A stretch of DNA of 64,000 bases, taken from NCBI GenBank assembly GCA_037447655.1, contig JBBHKE010000813.1:389710-453709 (forward strand), in the 5' to 3' direction. Source of the DNA: Zygnema cylindricum. Lineage: Eukaryota; Streptophyta; Zygnematophyceae; Zygnematales; Zygnemataceae. Position numbers and translations under genes: made by a program. Positions 22,601 to 39,619 of this stretch are shown one piece after another; within the stretch, counting starts at the first letter, position 1, and every line of letters starts with the position of its first letter. Below the pieces are notes generated by a model. It had not been told where the DNA came from, ran no database searches, and saw only the letters and a program-made list of their open reading frames with translations.

Positions 22601-25600
22601 AAACCCTCTGGAAAACAAAAAGAAAAGTGGGAAAAAACAAAAATGGGAGAGAAAAGAAAAACGAAGAAAACTGACCTAAGGAGAAGATCTGTGAGAACCA
22701 TTCCTGGAGATGCCGTGTGAATCCCGACTCTCCCTTTCCTTCCCTCCTCCAATAGAGAGGCATGAAATTGTCTTAACGCACATTTTGTGGCGCCATATCT
22801 GCAAATGATCCAATGAAAAAAACAAGGGCTGTTTCAATATCCGACAGGGGGAGGGAGAGGGAGTGGGAGAGGGAGAGAGGCGGAGAGAGAGAAGGGGGGA
22901 GAGAGAGAGAAAATGCATACCACACTCTTAAAAAATGACAGTGTGCTTGAAAACTGACATGCACAGATTCCCTTGCCGTCTCCCTCTCTTTACTCTCACT
23001 TAGTTTTTAATTAAAAACACAACCATAAATCTAAGATGTCGTACATTTTTGTCTTACATTAAAGTTTTACAGTTTTATCCTACAATTTTCAGTTTCCAAT
23101 TTGTCTTACAGTTTTATCTAACATCAATGACAGACGTTTTTAGCTTACATGTTCCTTTAATTTTCACTGACATTTTTATAGAGCATGTTTTGTCTTTCAT
23201 TTATATCCTAGTTTCTTATGTTGATATTTTCACTTCAAACATTTCTTTACATTTTTCCTTTCCATTTTTGCACCAATTCGCAAAAACGTTCCACAAACGA
23301 GACAAAGCAGACACCAAAAATGAAAGGTTAAACCGGAAAAAGAAGGGGAAAAAACAAAAAAAAAAAACAACAACAACATACAACGAAAAGAAAAACAAAA
23401 AAAGAAAAAATGAAAAAAAGGAAAAACGTACGCAGCATATTTTGGAGTCGCACTTCCTCCCGAACCGGCACCGTCCATATTAAAAACATGTCCTCCTCTC
23501 TCTTGTTTTTTCATCAAAAGAATGGCCTCTCGGGTACATATGAGAGAACCCATCAAATTTGTTGATACAACCTGCTTTCCATTTTTCAACACCAATTTTC
23601 AACACCAATTTATAATCAGGAAAGGAAAGAAAGATGAAGACATTCAGAAATACTCATTTTTAGTATTGATGATGCAAAATTGGTTTAGAGACCAGACTAC
23701 AAACTCTCTCCTTTTTCTAGTGTTGATCAAAGAAAAACTAAAACTGGATATAAACTTATATTTTGTCCCATTTTCGGTAAAATAATAAAAGACAAGTTTA
23801 AAAATTTAAGATGATTACAGGTAAGGGTTTAATGGCTCAAAATAATTCAAAATGTTACGGTTTTGCAGAAGATCTGACAAAGTGGGTCAATATATTTACT
23901 TTTAGGGACACCAGCAAAAACCATATTTCTCTCTTTCTCTCTCTCCCCCTCTCCCCCCCCCCCCTCTCTCCCTCCCTCTCGCTCTCCTCCTCCCTCTCCT
24001 TTTTAATGGCAATAACATCAGTTTAAGTCCCTGCAGTTATGTTACTGCAAGGAAATGGTTTAGAAATAGAAATGTGGATCATGTCAAAAAAAAAAGTTAT
24101 CCATTTGCAAATTTTGTAACAAAAAGACAGTATGCGACTTGTTCCATTCTGTTAAATCAAAATTCACCATTTAAAAAGTTCAAAATTGAGAGCTCAGAAA
24201 TGAAAACTCGAAAGGAAAACGGATAAAAATAAAACAAACAGCTGGTTTTTTGTGGAAAGTATCAAAAAGTTTTAAAGTGAGATTGTTTCCTACCCTCTCA
24301 ATTTCTTCCGTAGTACAGTCCACAAAAGGTTTTGCTCCTGCATTGGATCCTGCATTGTTGATCTGAACAAAAAAACACACATTTCTGTTTCTTAAAACCG
24401 TTTTTTCGTTTCACATCAGTCGCAAAAACATTTTTATAAACCGTTTTCTGTTCAAATCAGTCATAAAACCAACAGCAATTGAGACAGAATCATGTTTCTC
24501 CCTTAAAAAAGGGTGATATTTTGAAAAAATACAGGGTGAAACACGACCTACAATAAAACAACCGAGAAAGATATAAGATTCTCGCAAAAGAAAATCGCAT
24601 CCTCTTGTGGTAAAAAATAAATTAATGATAGGCACCAAAGTTAATTGCTCTTGACAATCTCTCCGCAATATTCCATTTCTAATCTAATACCGAAACTTTA
24701 ATACTGATTTATTCAGGTGAATTGCGTGATAAAATAAGAAATAAAATTGATAGAAAGAACGCTTTTGTTTTTCCTTTTTCTTTGAGATCTGGATCCAACA
24801 AAGAAGAATTTTCATACTTAAAAAAGATTCAATAAGATTTAATGAAGCTTTTCCAACAAAGATATTCGACTTTTGAACGATACTACACACTAATTTCCTT
24901 TTTTAAGGAGAAAAAAAAAAGGCTTTTTAAAATCAACAAAACAGACAAGTACATGGTAAAAAAAGTTGCCGATTCAGTCAAAACTAGAAACAAATATCTG
25001 CTGAACACATGCAAATTTTTTTTAACGCCTTAAAAATTCAAACAAATACATGCAGGAAAAAAAAGAGTAATTAAAAGGGGTAATTTCAGTAATTATAAGG
25101 GATATTTTCAGAGTAGGAAGGAAAATTCATACCCAAATATCGACAGTTCCGAGCTCGGCGACAGCCGCATTCGTTAAAGATTTCACATCTTCACTCGAAC
25201 AAACATTACAAGCAATTCCAATCACTTTTTGAAGTTTTCGACCTTTTTGATGTTTAAAATTTTGACTTTTAGAATTATGTATCGCAGTATCTCCAGGTAC
25301 CATTTTCAAAATCCTGCAAAGATTTCCGAAGATTTTCACGTTCCGGCAAAAACATCATTCAGGCAAAAAGAGAACTGGAAAAAGAAAACTGGAAAAATAA
25401 ACGTTTCCAATAACCTGTCAAATCAGTCACATGAAAAACATGCATACAACAACTTCCCAAATAGACTGAGAAAAAAAATAATTATATAAAAGTGTTTTTT
25501 TTCAAAGAAATCCTAAAAAAAACTGATTCCCAGAAATCGGTTGGAAAAAAACACATGTAAACAACAGTTTTCACAGAAGTTCCGAACAGAAAAAACAATC

Positions 25601-28600
25601 CTATATAGACGTAGGAACTTGCATTTGTTTGAATGCTAGGATTAGGGTTTTGTAGGGTCATTCAAGGTGTTTTTGGGCGTTTTAATCAAATTGGGCCAGG
25701 AAAACAAGAAATTTCGAAAACAAATAAAGAAGAAAATTAAAGAAAATGCAGCCCAGTGCTAATCACCAGCTCCAGTGGTAAGACAAAACCCAAAAAAGAA
25801 CAAAAATTAAAATACATAACGGAGAGTTAACCAAAAATTTACCCCAACTTCACCAAAAATCTACCACAACTTAACCAAAATTAACAAAAAAATCCTGAAT
25901 TGCGGCATTCTGTCTATATACACCCAAACTACTAAAAAAAAGGTATATGAAACACAGTCAATCTACAAAACAAATTGACAAACTTAAAAAAGCCCTAAAT
26001 TGTATACTGCAGTCTTAAAAATCCCATACCATCAAACATGACATGATTTGATACGATCTCCCATTTTTCTGATATTCCATATTTAAAGAACTTTTTTACC
26101 TTAACTGTGACGAAATATTAAATCCCTCAACTCACCGGTGGCGAGCACCGAAAAATAACCGGGTTCCTTTCATCTTCTTTCTAAATTTTTCTCCACCCTC
26201 TTCACTCGTTCATTTCACGCAACAATCTCCACAACCTTTCTTTATGAAAATTTCTCACAAATCTTTTTCATGAACATTTGATGTTACAATTAAATATTTC
26301 AATTTTCAAGCCTTTCTTCATTTTCTTTCCTCTCTTTTTTAAGCCCATTTCCACTTCAACGCTAATTGACGGAAAGATAAAAAGAAGTAAAAATGGAAAA
26401 AAGCCACATGCAACTTAGAAAAGTGCTAGTCCAATCAGAATATAATAAAGCTTATTTGGACATATTTGGACATATTATTCTCTTTTGGTTAACACGATTT
26501 CTGTTCAAAAAAGGAACCTCATGAATATTAAAGGGATTCCCTTATCAAAATTAACATAGCCGGTAACCAAACAATACCTATACCAAAGAAAAAGCCATGA
26601 AAATCAGAACCAAAGACAATCTCTAAACAAAAACATTCCCATATTCTGACATAGAAAAACCTATGACATAGAAAAAACATATGACATAGAATAAATCATG
26701 AATTTCACACCTTCTCGAAGTCACGACTACGTTATCGCCTGCGAGAAGAAACTCCCGAGCTAATGCTTTTCCCAATCCTCGAGTACTTCCCGTTATGACA
26801 ACATTTCGAGGTCCTTTTTTTGAACAACTTTCAAGAACTTGACCAGCACCTATCATGGAGCCAATTACTATTCCGGCCATCCAACTAAACCACATTACCG
26901 CTTGTTGTTTTGGGCTCCCATCTGTCAAAAATTAAAATTACAATGGATCAACACAATTTTTTATTTCAATTGACCAAAAACATGGTAAAGTTTTCTTCAC
27001 CATCAGATCCTGGCAATCGACGAAAACAGAAACTTAATTTTGAATAGCTTGTTATCGTTATAAATTCACTGTTAAAACCACAGTTCCCAATTCCTCAAAA
27101 CGGTAAAATGTCAATTAAAACTAAATTGGATGAATGACAGGAATAATGGTGGACAGACAGTTGCATAGCAAGTCTTTAAAAACATCCATTACTAGTTTTT
27201 TCAAAGTAGAGTAATATCAACCTTTCCAAATAAGCCTGATTCAGTAAGTAGAGACGTCTTAGTGAAAACAAGACATTCATCAATTTAGGATATCATCCTC
27301 TTTTTATCGCAAAAGCCAATAAGGACAAGATCATAAGTCAAATATATTGCCATCGAATGTTTGCAGCTTTGACAAACAAAAGTCAAAAACAAGAAGAGAA
27401 CGTATATGAGACAAAACCATTTCACGATAAGAAAAAAAAAACATTCGTGTGTTAAAAAAGGCTACCTGCAAGTTGAAAACCGGCTGCCAAAATAACACCG
27501 GTTCCCGTTAAGGCAAAGACATATCTGGCAAGTTTTCCTGAAACCTGAATAAAATAATTGACCCCGAATTAATATCACTACTTTAATCACTGAAAAAGAG
27601 AAGGCATCTCAACATTCTTTACTAGTTAAAATTCATGAGAAAATCGCATCGACAGCAGAAACAACTAGGCGTAATTACATTCTACATTTACTGCTTGGAA
27701 TTTTCAAGCCACAGAGAAGTCAACAACGGGCTTCAAATGAAGAAAATAAATGGGTTTAGTTAAAACCTCACAGATTATCATGGCAGTAAAAGCAAATGTG
27801 ACTATATACCATTCTGGATTTGCGTAACCAACACATTCAGAAAATCTTAAACACTTGATATCACTCTTACCTTAAAGAATTTAGATTCCATTTTGGTTGC
27901 CCAAGAGGCATCTCTGGCAACATCGTTCTCCTCTTCATCGGCTCTTAACCACTGTATTACTTTTTCTTTCAATCCTTTTTTTCCCTGGATGGACGTATGA
28001 TCCAACACATGATGCTTGCTCTCCCTTTCTGCCCAATTACGAAGATCACTTCCATTCAAAACGCGAACAATTTTTACAGCCGCATTTCTGAGCTTTCCAG
28101 TTTGTAGAAAAGCTTTTGTCTCCTCTGTCTCCTCTTCTTTATAATCAGCTAAAACAAGATCTGAATCCCCTTCCTTAGAATAAGATCCAGTGTCCACTTT
28201 GTCATTCGGATCCAAATGACACAGAAGGTACGATGTCATTTCCACATTTTCAACCAACTGTTTTGTATTTGGTTTAGGATTCAATGAAAAATCTTTTCCA
28301 AAAAAGCTATCATCTTGGAAAGATAATTTCCTACCTCCACATCGATCCCCTTCTTCCATCTTTACCTCTTCCTCCATACACTTATCAGATTCCGAAAGCT
28401 CTTTGAGATGCAACAAATCAGAATCTTCTTCCCTTTCATTCGACAAAATATCCCCACTAATATTGTTACGACTAAAATTGTTTGACAATTCTCTTTTTTT
28501 TCGCACTTTCAACAGTGCGTTTTGAAAAAGTCCAGTGCGAAATTTACTCGAGTGTCCAATTTTTGCCACATTTTGAAAACAGTTGTACTTGACAGTAGTA

Positions 28601-28839
28601 AGTGTGCGACAAGATTCGGCGACAACGACGGTGTGACGAATGAAGTTATTATGATTTGAAAACTTGCAACAAATTGACGATGTACTGTTGCTTATTGCGA
28701 GTATCTCGTTGTTAGAAGATACAGGAATAAAATTGACTTCGCAAGAATTCGGACCAATTTGAAAAGAATTTGTCTTCATTTCTGAGTTTAGCGGTTTCCC
28801 TTGAACGTAGTATATCTGTAAGCGCAAGGCAGACGCCAT
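19656..28839 (-). CDS. NYC1: chlorophyll b reductase, NYC1-type (spliced, 9 exons)
   Basis: NYC1-family SDR enzymes reduce chlorophyll b to 7-hydroxymethyl chlorophyll a in the thylakoid, starting chlorophyll b breakdown. Coding exons, all GT-AG and phase-consistent: 27871-28839, 27466-27544, 26711-26921, 25133-25313, 24294-24362, 23432-23571, 22676-22798 or its identical twin 21388-21510, 20633-20825, 19656-19844. Together they give 717 aa with one copy of exon 7. Visible in order: a long acidic N-terminal region; two hydrophobic segments (VFALTGTGVILAAGFQL; WFSWMAGIVIGSMIGAG); the NAD(P)-binding TGSTRGLGKALA; NNAG; the serine region NMDGAGSGGSATP; the catalytic YxxxK as YGATK; and the conserved C-terminal block AVNYLTPPRI...WLRRGRWFDEE, YAAEADRLRMWAE. 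The region ahead of the first membrane segment (about 320 aa) is longer than in Arabidopsis NYC1. The stretch between TSRR and KVIGIAC is poorly conserved, so a small exon there may be missed. Start: the first ATG, at 28839. Confidence 0.92.
19835..20320 (-). repeat. tandem copies of the NYC1 exon 9 acceptor region
   Basis: The plus-strand sequence around GACCCTGGAAAT, which covers the start of exon 9 and its 3' splice site, recurs in degenerate form at 19841, 20041, 20172 and 20306 (spacings 200, 131, 134), separated by GAGGGA-rich DNA. On the minus strand each reads like TATTTCCAG followed by GGTCAAGCAGTA. Only the copy at 19844 leads into the conserved exon. The others run into Ser/Pro/Leu-coding purine-pyrimidine repeats. 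Confidence 0.85.
20856..21135 (+). repeat. GAGGGA-rich purine tract in NYC1 intron 7
   Basis: About 280 bp of almost pure purine on the plus strand, mostly GAGGGA, GGGA and GAGA units. Similar shorter tracts lie at 19850-20540 and 21560-21635. Confidence 0.9.
21174..21922. repeat. 749-bp direct repeat, copy A (holds NYC1 exon 7)
   Basis: It appears identical to 22462-23210 at an offset of exactly 1288 bp. It covers exon 7 with its acceptor and donor (21388-21510), flanking intron and the purine tract. It ends TTTATATCCTA in both copies, after which the sequences diverge. Confidence 0.95.
21388..21510 (-). CDS. NYC1: NYC1 exon 7, copy A
   Basis: A 123-nt exon in the downstream (3') copy for the minus-strand gene. 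It follows TTTGCAG and is followed by GTCAGT. It encodes YGATKCALRQFHASLLEEG through MVLTDLLL, including the SDR catalytic Tyr and Lys. It begins with one base of a split codon and ends with two, so it is symmetric and can be repeated or skipped without a frameshift. It joins in frame to exon 8 (20825), giving LLLSGATLQNKQ. Confidence 0.9.
   Translation of the reverse strand: MWRHKMCVKTISCLSIGGGKERESRDSHGISRNGSHRSSP
21923..22461 (+). mobile_element. copia gag fragment between the two 749-bp repeats
   Basis: The ATG at 22031 opens MSSNAIGYGPFNAQ, followed by AKFNGTNFYGWKFKIEHLL and WKLLTNAYE, the N-terminal domain of copia Gag. The frame stops at 22462 exactly where the second 749-bp repeat begins. 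GGTTATGGGCC at 22049-22059 matches the half-tRNA(iMet) primer site seen in the other copia elements here. It is antisense to NYC1. Confidence 0.85.
22462..23210. repeat. 749-bp direct repeat, copy B (holds NYC1 exon 7)
   Basis: The second copy of 21174-21922, with no difference found by eye. It contains exon 7 copy B at 22676-22798. Confidence 0.95.
22676..22798 (-). CDS. NYC1: NYC1 exon 7, copy B
   Basis: Identical in coding sequence and splice sites to 21388-21510. Exon 6 ends with the two bases GC at 23432 and joins to this exon to give ...KYAAYGATK. If both copies are spliced in, the reading frame stays open (AG plus A gives Arg) and the protein gains 41 residues with a second YxxxK motif. 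Confidence 0.88.
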   Translation of the reverse strand: MWRHKMCVKTISCLSIGGGKERESRDSHGISRNGSHRSSP

Positions 28840-30837
28840 AGATAGAGATTGTCGCTGAAAAACCGGTATAAGTTTATTTCTGCAAAACCAACAGAAGAAT
28901 GTGAGGCGACAAAAATCTTGCTCCAGGCAAGTGAACTATTTTTGTAAAGAAAGTCAATTAGTGATTTCAAGAGCTCTCTCAATTGATGAAAAAAAAAAGA
29001 AATACGTTCTATGCAGCAAAACAAACTCAAAGAACTTAGCCCTAATTCAACAAAAGATTGACTTTGGCAATTTAAGCGACAAGTATTTGTCTTACCTGGA
29101 ATAAAACTTTGTCTTCTCTACAAAGAAAAGAATCACCTCATCCTCGTCTTTCTCGAAACTTATCACGTGTCCACGGATGACATTACCACGTGTCAATAAA
29201 CGAGACAAAGTTACAAAGTCAAAATCCACGCCATAATTTTTCCAGCAGCCATAAGTTGTAAGAATTCTTGGAGAAGGCGCCTGCTTGCTGAAACTCTCTC
29301 CATATGAAAGATGGAAGGTTCGGATGAAAACCACGTCACATCACACGTGTCCAGGTGGTACCGGGTGAAGCCACGTCTCTGGCACGTCTGAATGAACTAC
29401 AGTACAGTACAGTACTGTAGCTGCAAACTTTGCATGGGCGGCGAAAATTAGGGTAAAAGTTTTTTCCCTTAGGGACCAATGGACGTGACACTACGGGCAG
29501 GAGAAACAAAACAGCAAAGCTCTACAGTTTGCCACGTGGAAGTAGAGAACAATGGTTTGGTGGAAGTCAAAGGTCAGCATACAAATTTCAAACAATGAAA
29601 TTGTACCAGCTTCTTGGGTTTTAGCCAATGAGAGAGCCCTTAAGCTAAAAATTTACTCTATCGTACGTAAAAGTACTTCTTTTTTGCAGACCATTTTGTA
29701 CGGTTTACAGAAAATCGTATTCAGACACGGACAAACGCACCGACATTTTTGGCTGTGGACCATGCAAAAGGATTTGAAAAGTCAAAATTGGATATTTTCA
29801 AGACGGTCAGAAAACTGAGAAAAGTGCTGGTGTGCAAAAAAGTATGGAGATTGCAAAGAACCGCAGCTTGGAAAAGCGCTGGAAAAGTACGGGAAGAAAA
29901 GATATTTTGGAGTCGGTTACCAATCAGCCGTTGATAGTATGACACGTAGATTCTATGTTCAAAAGATGGGATCCTTTTCCTTACACTGCGGACCCAATCA
30001 TTTGACGATATTTTGAAACAGAAAAAAGCCTTGACGTCAGGGCTTTTTGTCCATTTTCTACATAAATTTCTGGTCGCCTTGACAGGATATACTGTAGCAT
30101 GATTCAGACTTTTTATTGCAAGTGGGGATGGTCAAGGAGAGTCCACGTTTAGCCTTATCTGGAATCATGGTTGGCTGTGGATCATAGTTCCGAATTTTGA
30201 TTCAAAATTTCTAACCGCTGTTACGTCAGTTATTACCAGAATCGATATTCTCAACTGTTTGGTAATGAAATGTTGCGTTGTCCGATTACCAGCCGATATC
30301 TTTATCACCAATACTGAATAATATACTGAATAATCACCAGTACTTCGATTCCCTCCGTATTTAGATCGCACAGTCGTTAAGTGGAGAAGCACGGGCAGAG
30401 GTCGCAATCGGGTGACCGAATCCGTAACCGATCCGTAACCGGGGGGCCGCGTCGGATCCGGAAGGGATTCGGGTGCAAAATTTTGGGGACCGGCCGGATT
30501 TGGCCGGGTGATACAGAAAAATAACAAACAAATTGGGGTAAGGCCGGGTAAGCAAAAAACGAAAAATTTGAAGGTTTCGTAAGTACGTTCCACTCATAGT
30601 TGTTCACGGCGATTAGTGCGAACGTACCGTACGCGACGAATTATACGTAACAAACGCATTGAACCTTTTGATCAAATCGCAAAAAATCGTTAATGAATTT
30701 CCTTCCGTACTATTCCGTACATAAAAAAACAAAAAACTATCACATATAACGCAGTTTGCAAGTTTTCCCGTTAAATGAGCGGTAAAGCAACTTTTTATAT
30801 TTTTATCACACTATTTGTTGGCATCGGAACTTCTTCG
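28840..30837. other. NYC1 5' flank and intergenic DNA
   Basis: NYC1 5' UTR and promoter should lie here. I could not place a TATA box with confidence. CAGTACAGTACTGTA-type short palindromes occur near 29400-29425. No gene is supported. Confidence 0.5.
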
Positions 30838-30912
30838 CCAACTGGTAGTCCAATTGCTCACCTTGAGGTATGCTACGCACTTGACGTACCTGGGTTCGAA
30901 TGCCACGAAGGT
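30838..30912 (+). repeat. possible tRNA-derived SINE head
   Basis: TGGTAGTCCAATTGC followed about 45 nt later by GGGTTCGAATGCC resembles an A-box and B-box pair. The acceptor stem is not formed, so it is not a tRNA gene. The SINE assignment is tentative. Confidence 0.25.
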
Positions 30913-32085
30913 AAAATTTTATGAAATTTCATCTGTCCGAGCCTATTTGACAAACAGACATGGCGAAGATAGTAAAAAGCTTGGGAGGGAGGAGGGTAGG
31001 ATATGGGGAAGCGGCTTCCTCGCTGTTTCGTTTTCAATGTTCCATAGCGTCTTCTTTCAAAAAAAATTGAATAAGACGCCCGTACAAATTTCAAACTGAA
31101 CGCGCGAAATTATTGTGACGTTCAACGTCTCTTTTCGAAAATGTCCGTACACTTTCGATTATGTAACGTACAACTTCCGTGGTATTCCTGTTCAGTTCAC
31201 TGAACAGAAAGTACCAATAAGTACGACGCAAATTTCCCGTTTTGTTCCGTACATATCCGTAAAAAAATGTACGGTTACAGTAATTTGTTTACAGGTTTCC
31301 GTAAATTTCCAGTTTCAGTTTACAGTACACGTTTTTTTACGATTTTTTCAAAAGTCACGAATTATACGTTTCAATCGGAAAACAGGAAAAAATCGCGCGA
31401 TTTAAACAACTATGCTTAAGACCCATATTGTATTCGGACCTATTCGGACCAATTAAAACATTCGGACCAAAAATTGGACAAATTAAAACATTCGAACCAA
31501 AAAGTTTTATTTACACCGTCAGATTCGGACGATCGGACGATTGCTAATCAAAGTAGCGATTTAAGAAGATCACATGAAAAGCCCATAACACAACTTACGA
31601 CAAAGGCGCCGACCAAAGGCCTACCAAAAAAACTCCTACTTTTGAACTATGGAATAAGGTTTTTAACGCTTCACATACGACACTAATTTGGATACGCACT
31701 CTCATGGTGTAGCCGCTTATAGCCCGTGTTCACATATTCGACGTTGAACACGTAAAAACAGGTTCCTGTGCCTTCCAATCAAATCTAACGCTTTCACGTG
31801 TCGACCCCACACACTTTCCTGTGTCGACGGCCTTATGTGATACTTTTTCTATACATAAAAAAAAATGGTTGACTTTATTAAAAAGCGCGGTGGTAGACCA
31901 TCTGAGTCCATGGGAACGAAAGGAAGTGGCATGACAAAATCTGAAAAACTACATGTCGGGAAAGAAACAAAAACAATAAGCAGGGCAAAAGCAACGAAAA
32001 ACACTAAAAGATGGCTAGTAGACGGAAAACAACCAAAGAAGCAAAAAACAACAAACGAAACATGAAAGGAAAGAGCTAACACCTA
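30913..32085. other. interval without supported gene
   Basis: It contains short repeats of the type AACATTCGGACC (31430-31510) and many GTAC tetramers. No coding feature could be supported. Confidence 0.5.
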
Positions 32086-33597
32086 TCAACAAATCCCCAA
32101 CATAACTAAAAATCTACGCAAAGCAACCACGTAGGTCCCCGAACCCCGGAGGAGCACGAGGAGGGAGTTCTGGGACATGTCGACGATCCATAGTCGCAAT
32201 AGACGATCCAAGGAGGATAGAAGCCTGAAGGGCCACCAATAAACGTTGACGGTAAAAGGAAGTAAGTATTGAAACCGACGGGCTCCCACATCCTCGCCGC
32301 TCGAACGAAAGTCGAGCACAAGCACGGAGGAACTCGTCCAAAGCCACACCCAAAAAACCAAATATCTCGATCGCCATTGGAATGAAACCATCCATAACAT
32401 CGCGATGGGCATAATCACGCTACTTCCTCTTAGCCGCGTCGCGTGCGACCACACCCACATGTCGAGCTGCCTGACTGACACCTGTATCAGAGGTAGGGTT
32501 CGCCAAAACAACGTCACCAAATGTAAGACGTGCACCATCAAGTAATACAATGTCAATCCAACGGGAATAACTAATGTTGGAAACTTCCCGATGGACAGAA
32601 TATCCCCCCTAGGAAGCGATAGTAGCAATGGTGTCTCGAATCGTGTCGTGCGCCTGAATCAACTCGCCTCCGTGGGAGCAACGAAGCAAATGAACGCCGC
32701 CGGGCTCAAGAACGTGGTCACATGAGCAAACAAGAGAGCCAAGCAAAGGTGGGTGAGGGAGGCCAAGCCGAAACCTACGGGCCATGGTGATTTGAGCCAC
32801 GGTGAATCGGAGGGTAGATAAGATAGGGATAGCCAATAGCTAAGCTCCAAAACCAAGTCCGCCACAGGAAAGAAAGCGTGCACGCGAAGTATAAAAAGGA
32901 AGCGCCTCGAGAAGCTCGGACTTAATAGATGTGACAACCTTATCAAAAATAGATTCCTGAACACTTGCAACTGATGTCGAAACACGAGTGGAAAGAATTG
33001 GCATATCCGCGATAGCAGCAGGAGTAAGAGAACGAGATGCATCGAGAGAGGACCGCTCGAAGGCGAGCACACCGTCTGAAACTCGGGGTACAACGGTATC
33101 AAGAATAGGTGTGTCCCCACCCAAAAAACGAGAGACAATAGTGGAGGCAACACGGCACCAACTTCCCAAATAGGCAGCGGGAGCAACACGGGCTGTCGAC
33201 AGTAAACCCAAACCACCTTGCAGAGATTGGAGGAGAGGCGTGGATACGGGCTGCAGGCGTGGATACGGGCTGCAGGCCCAGACTCACGATTAAAAGCCCC
33301 ACGACCTAATAAAGTATGAAGGACGTTCATGAGGCAATCGTCAAATGCACAAAGGGACGACACAAAAATAGGAGTGGGAGGGGAAGTACGAGTAAGGTAG
33401 GAGGGGCGATGGGGGAAACACCGGGTCAAAAGTGCAAAAGCCACTTGGGAATCAGAAAGGTGAGGAACGTCATCCACATGGGACAAATCTGTATGAAGAG
33501 CAGAATCAAGAAATTGCTTGATATATAGATCAGAAACGAGCGGGCAACCTAACACACGAATTCCTTCGGATGGAGGAGTCTGAAGAGAAAGAATCAA
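32086..33597 (-). pseudogene. LINE-like retrotransposon, C-terminal part, decayed
   Basis: Frameshifted minus-strand coding remnants show GIRVLGCPLVSDLYIKQFL, the alternative-frame APAAYLGSWCRVASTI, then CSCDHVLEPGGVHLLRCSHGGE and AHDTIRDTIATIA, and IDIVLLDGARLTFGDVVLANP. This order (post-RT region, Cys/His motif, a D-x(12)-D segment) resembles the C-terminal part of non-LTR elements with a restriction-like endonuclease. The palm motifs of RT are not visible, so the copy is 5' truncated or degraded. It probably sits in or beside the 3' part of the Rab gene. The family assignment rests on motif recall. Confidence 0.6.
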
Positions 33598-33980
33598 ATC
33601 TAAAGGGAGAATAAAACTGAAAATAGAATCTAAAAATGAATCTAAAACTGAGGTACAGAGAGAGAGATATCGAGAAATAGACTTCTAGCATGTGTTATCT
33701 AAGACTAAGACTAATTGACTAAGTTTGGAGCAAAGGAAAATAAGTAAGTATTAAGAATTCCAACAAACCGGTGCCTCCTGTCTCAGTTGATAAGAAAACA
33801 GTGCTCGCGTGTTTTTCTGGAGTTCAGAATTTTTTAACAGAACAGGGCAAGAAGGCTATAGAGTGAAACTGCCTTAAAATAATAACAACGATAAGAATAA
33901 TAACCGTAACAGTTATTGTGACGGTGACAGTGACAGTAACGATTCAATACCAATTCGAAAAAGAAAGAAGGAAATCCTAC

Positions 33981-34048
33981 CTCTCTGCCTCCTTCCAACT
34001 GATTCGTCCATTTCAGTCCAAATTGACTTTACTGGCTGCAATCATCTA
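33981..34048 (-). repeat. partial copy of Rab exon 3' end plus donor site
   Basis: The minus strand repeats, with changes, the last 60 or so bases of the exon at 34141-34306, including GGACGAATCAG, GGAGGCAGAGAG and the GTAGG donor. The copy has an in-frame TGA, so it is not a usable exon extension. Donor-to-donor spacing is 160 bp. Confidence 0.85.
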
Positions 34049-34140
34049 TTTAAATAAATACTAACAATAACCATAACAATAACAACAACACTAATAACAA
34101 TAACAGTAATAAGAATCAGAAAAATGGAAAGTATCCCTAC

Positions 34141-38903
<4,763 letters not shown>

Positions 38904-39619
38904 CTCCCAAACCTCGAACCCTAATTTTTCAGATTAGGGTTAGGGTTTGCTTCGGTTTCAAGATTCCGAAAATCGGCCTAAGCTCTTTTCACTTTCGTTC
39001 CAGTCAATGTCAGAGAGGGTATTACAGAAGCCAACACACGTCTGCACATTGTGCGCTAAAATTAAGGAATGGGGGACACGTGTTCAAGACATGGCAGCTT
39101 TAAGGTCAATGGCTCAAAGTTATTACGTGGATAATAGAGAATCCATACTGTGTAAGATTCGTACAATTTACTGTACGGAAAGATAGAAACTTGCGAGTGT
39201 GGTATCTAATTCTGGACGTACAAATTACGTCATTGTCTGCAACCGGACTGCAATTACCTTTGTTCCGGCCTCCAGTGATAAAAACATACAGTATGGTAAT
39301 ACAATACAGAACATTACAGTACAGTACTGTACTGTAATGTACGGCTACGATTTTATGTACGGGTGTACCTGAAAGTGAAAACCGACGTGGACCTGCCCAT
39401 TCCGCAGAAACTGCTGATGCTCATCTGCTGAACTCGCTGGACTGTTGCGGCCCAAAAAATGTCGCGTCAGATTTTGTGTACGGTGAGCGACTATTAACCG
39501 TTCATGATGTAGAATCTTGACAAGCAGACAAACATTAATTCTGTCCTCTAAATCGTTGACTATTATTTCATTGGCTATTGCCTCGTGCTCAACACTTTAC
39601 TGCGAACTACAGACAGTTA
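38904..39619. other. Rab 5' flank and intergenic DNA
   Basis: AACCCTAATTT and TTAGGGTTAGGG lie just upstream of the Rab ATG (38918-38948), like the telo-box of plant promoters. A 30-bp palindrome is at 39311-39340. No convincing gene on the plus strand. Confidence 0.5.
39311..39340. repeat. perfect 30-bp palindrome
   Basis: The half-site ACATTACAGTACAGT is followed directly by its reverse complement, with no spacer. Confidence 0.97.

Noticed and set aside
21174-23210. The two 749-bp repeats as LTRs of a small retrotransposon
   Set aside because: They contain NYC1 exon 7 and intron DNA, lack TG...CA ends, and no primer site follows the first copy directly.
30838-30912. Functional tRNA gene
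   Set aside because: B-box-like sequence is present but no acceptor, D or anticodon stem can be formed by eye.
38918-38948. Interstitial telomere repeat
   Set aside because: There are only about three CCCTAA/TTAGGG units, in mixed orientation. A promoter telo-box is more likely.
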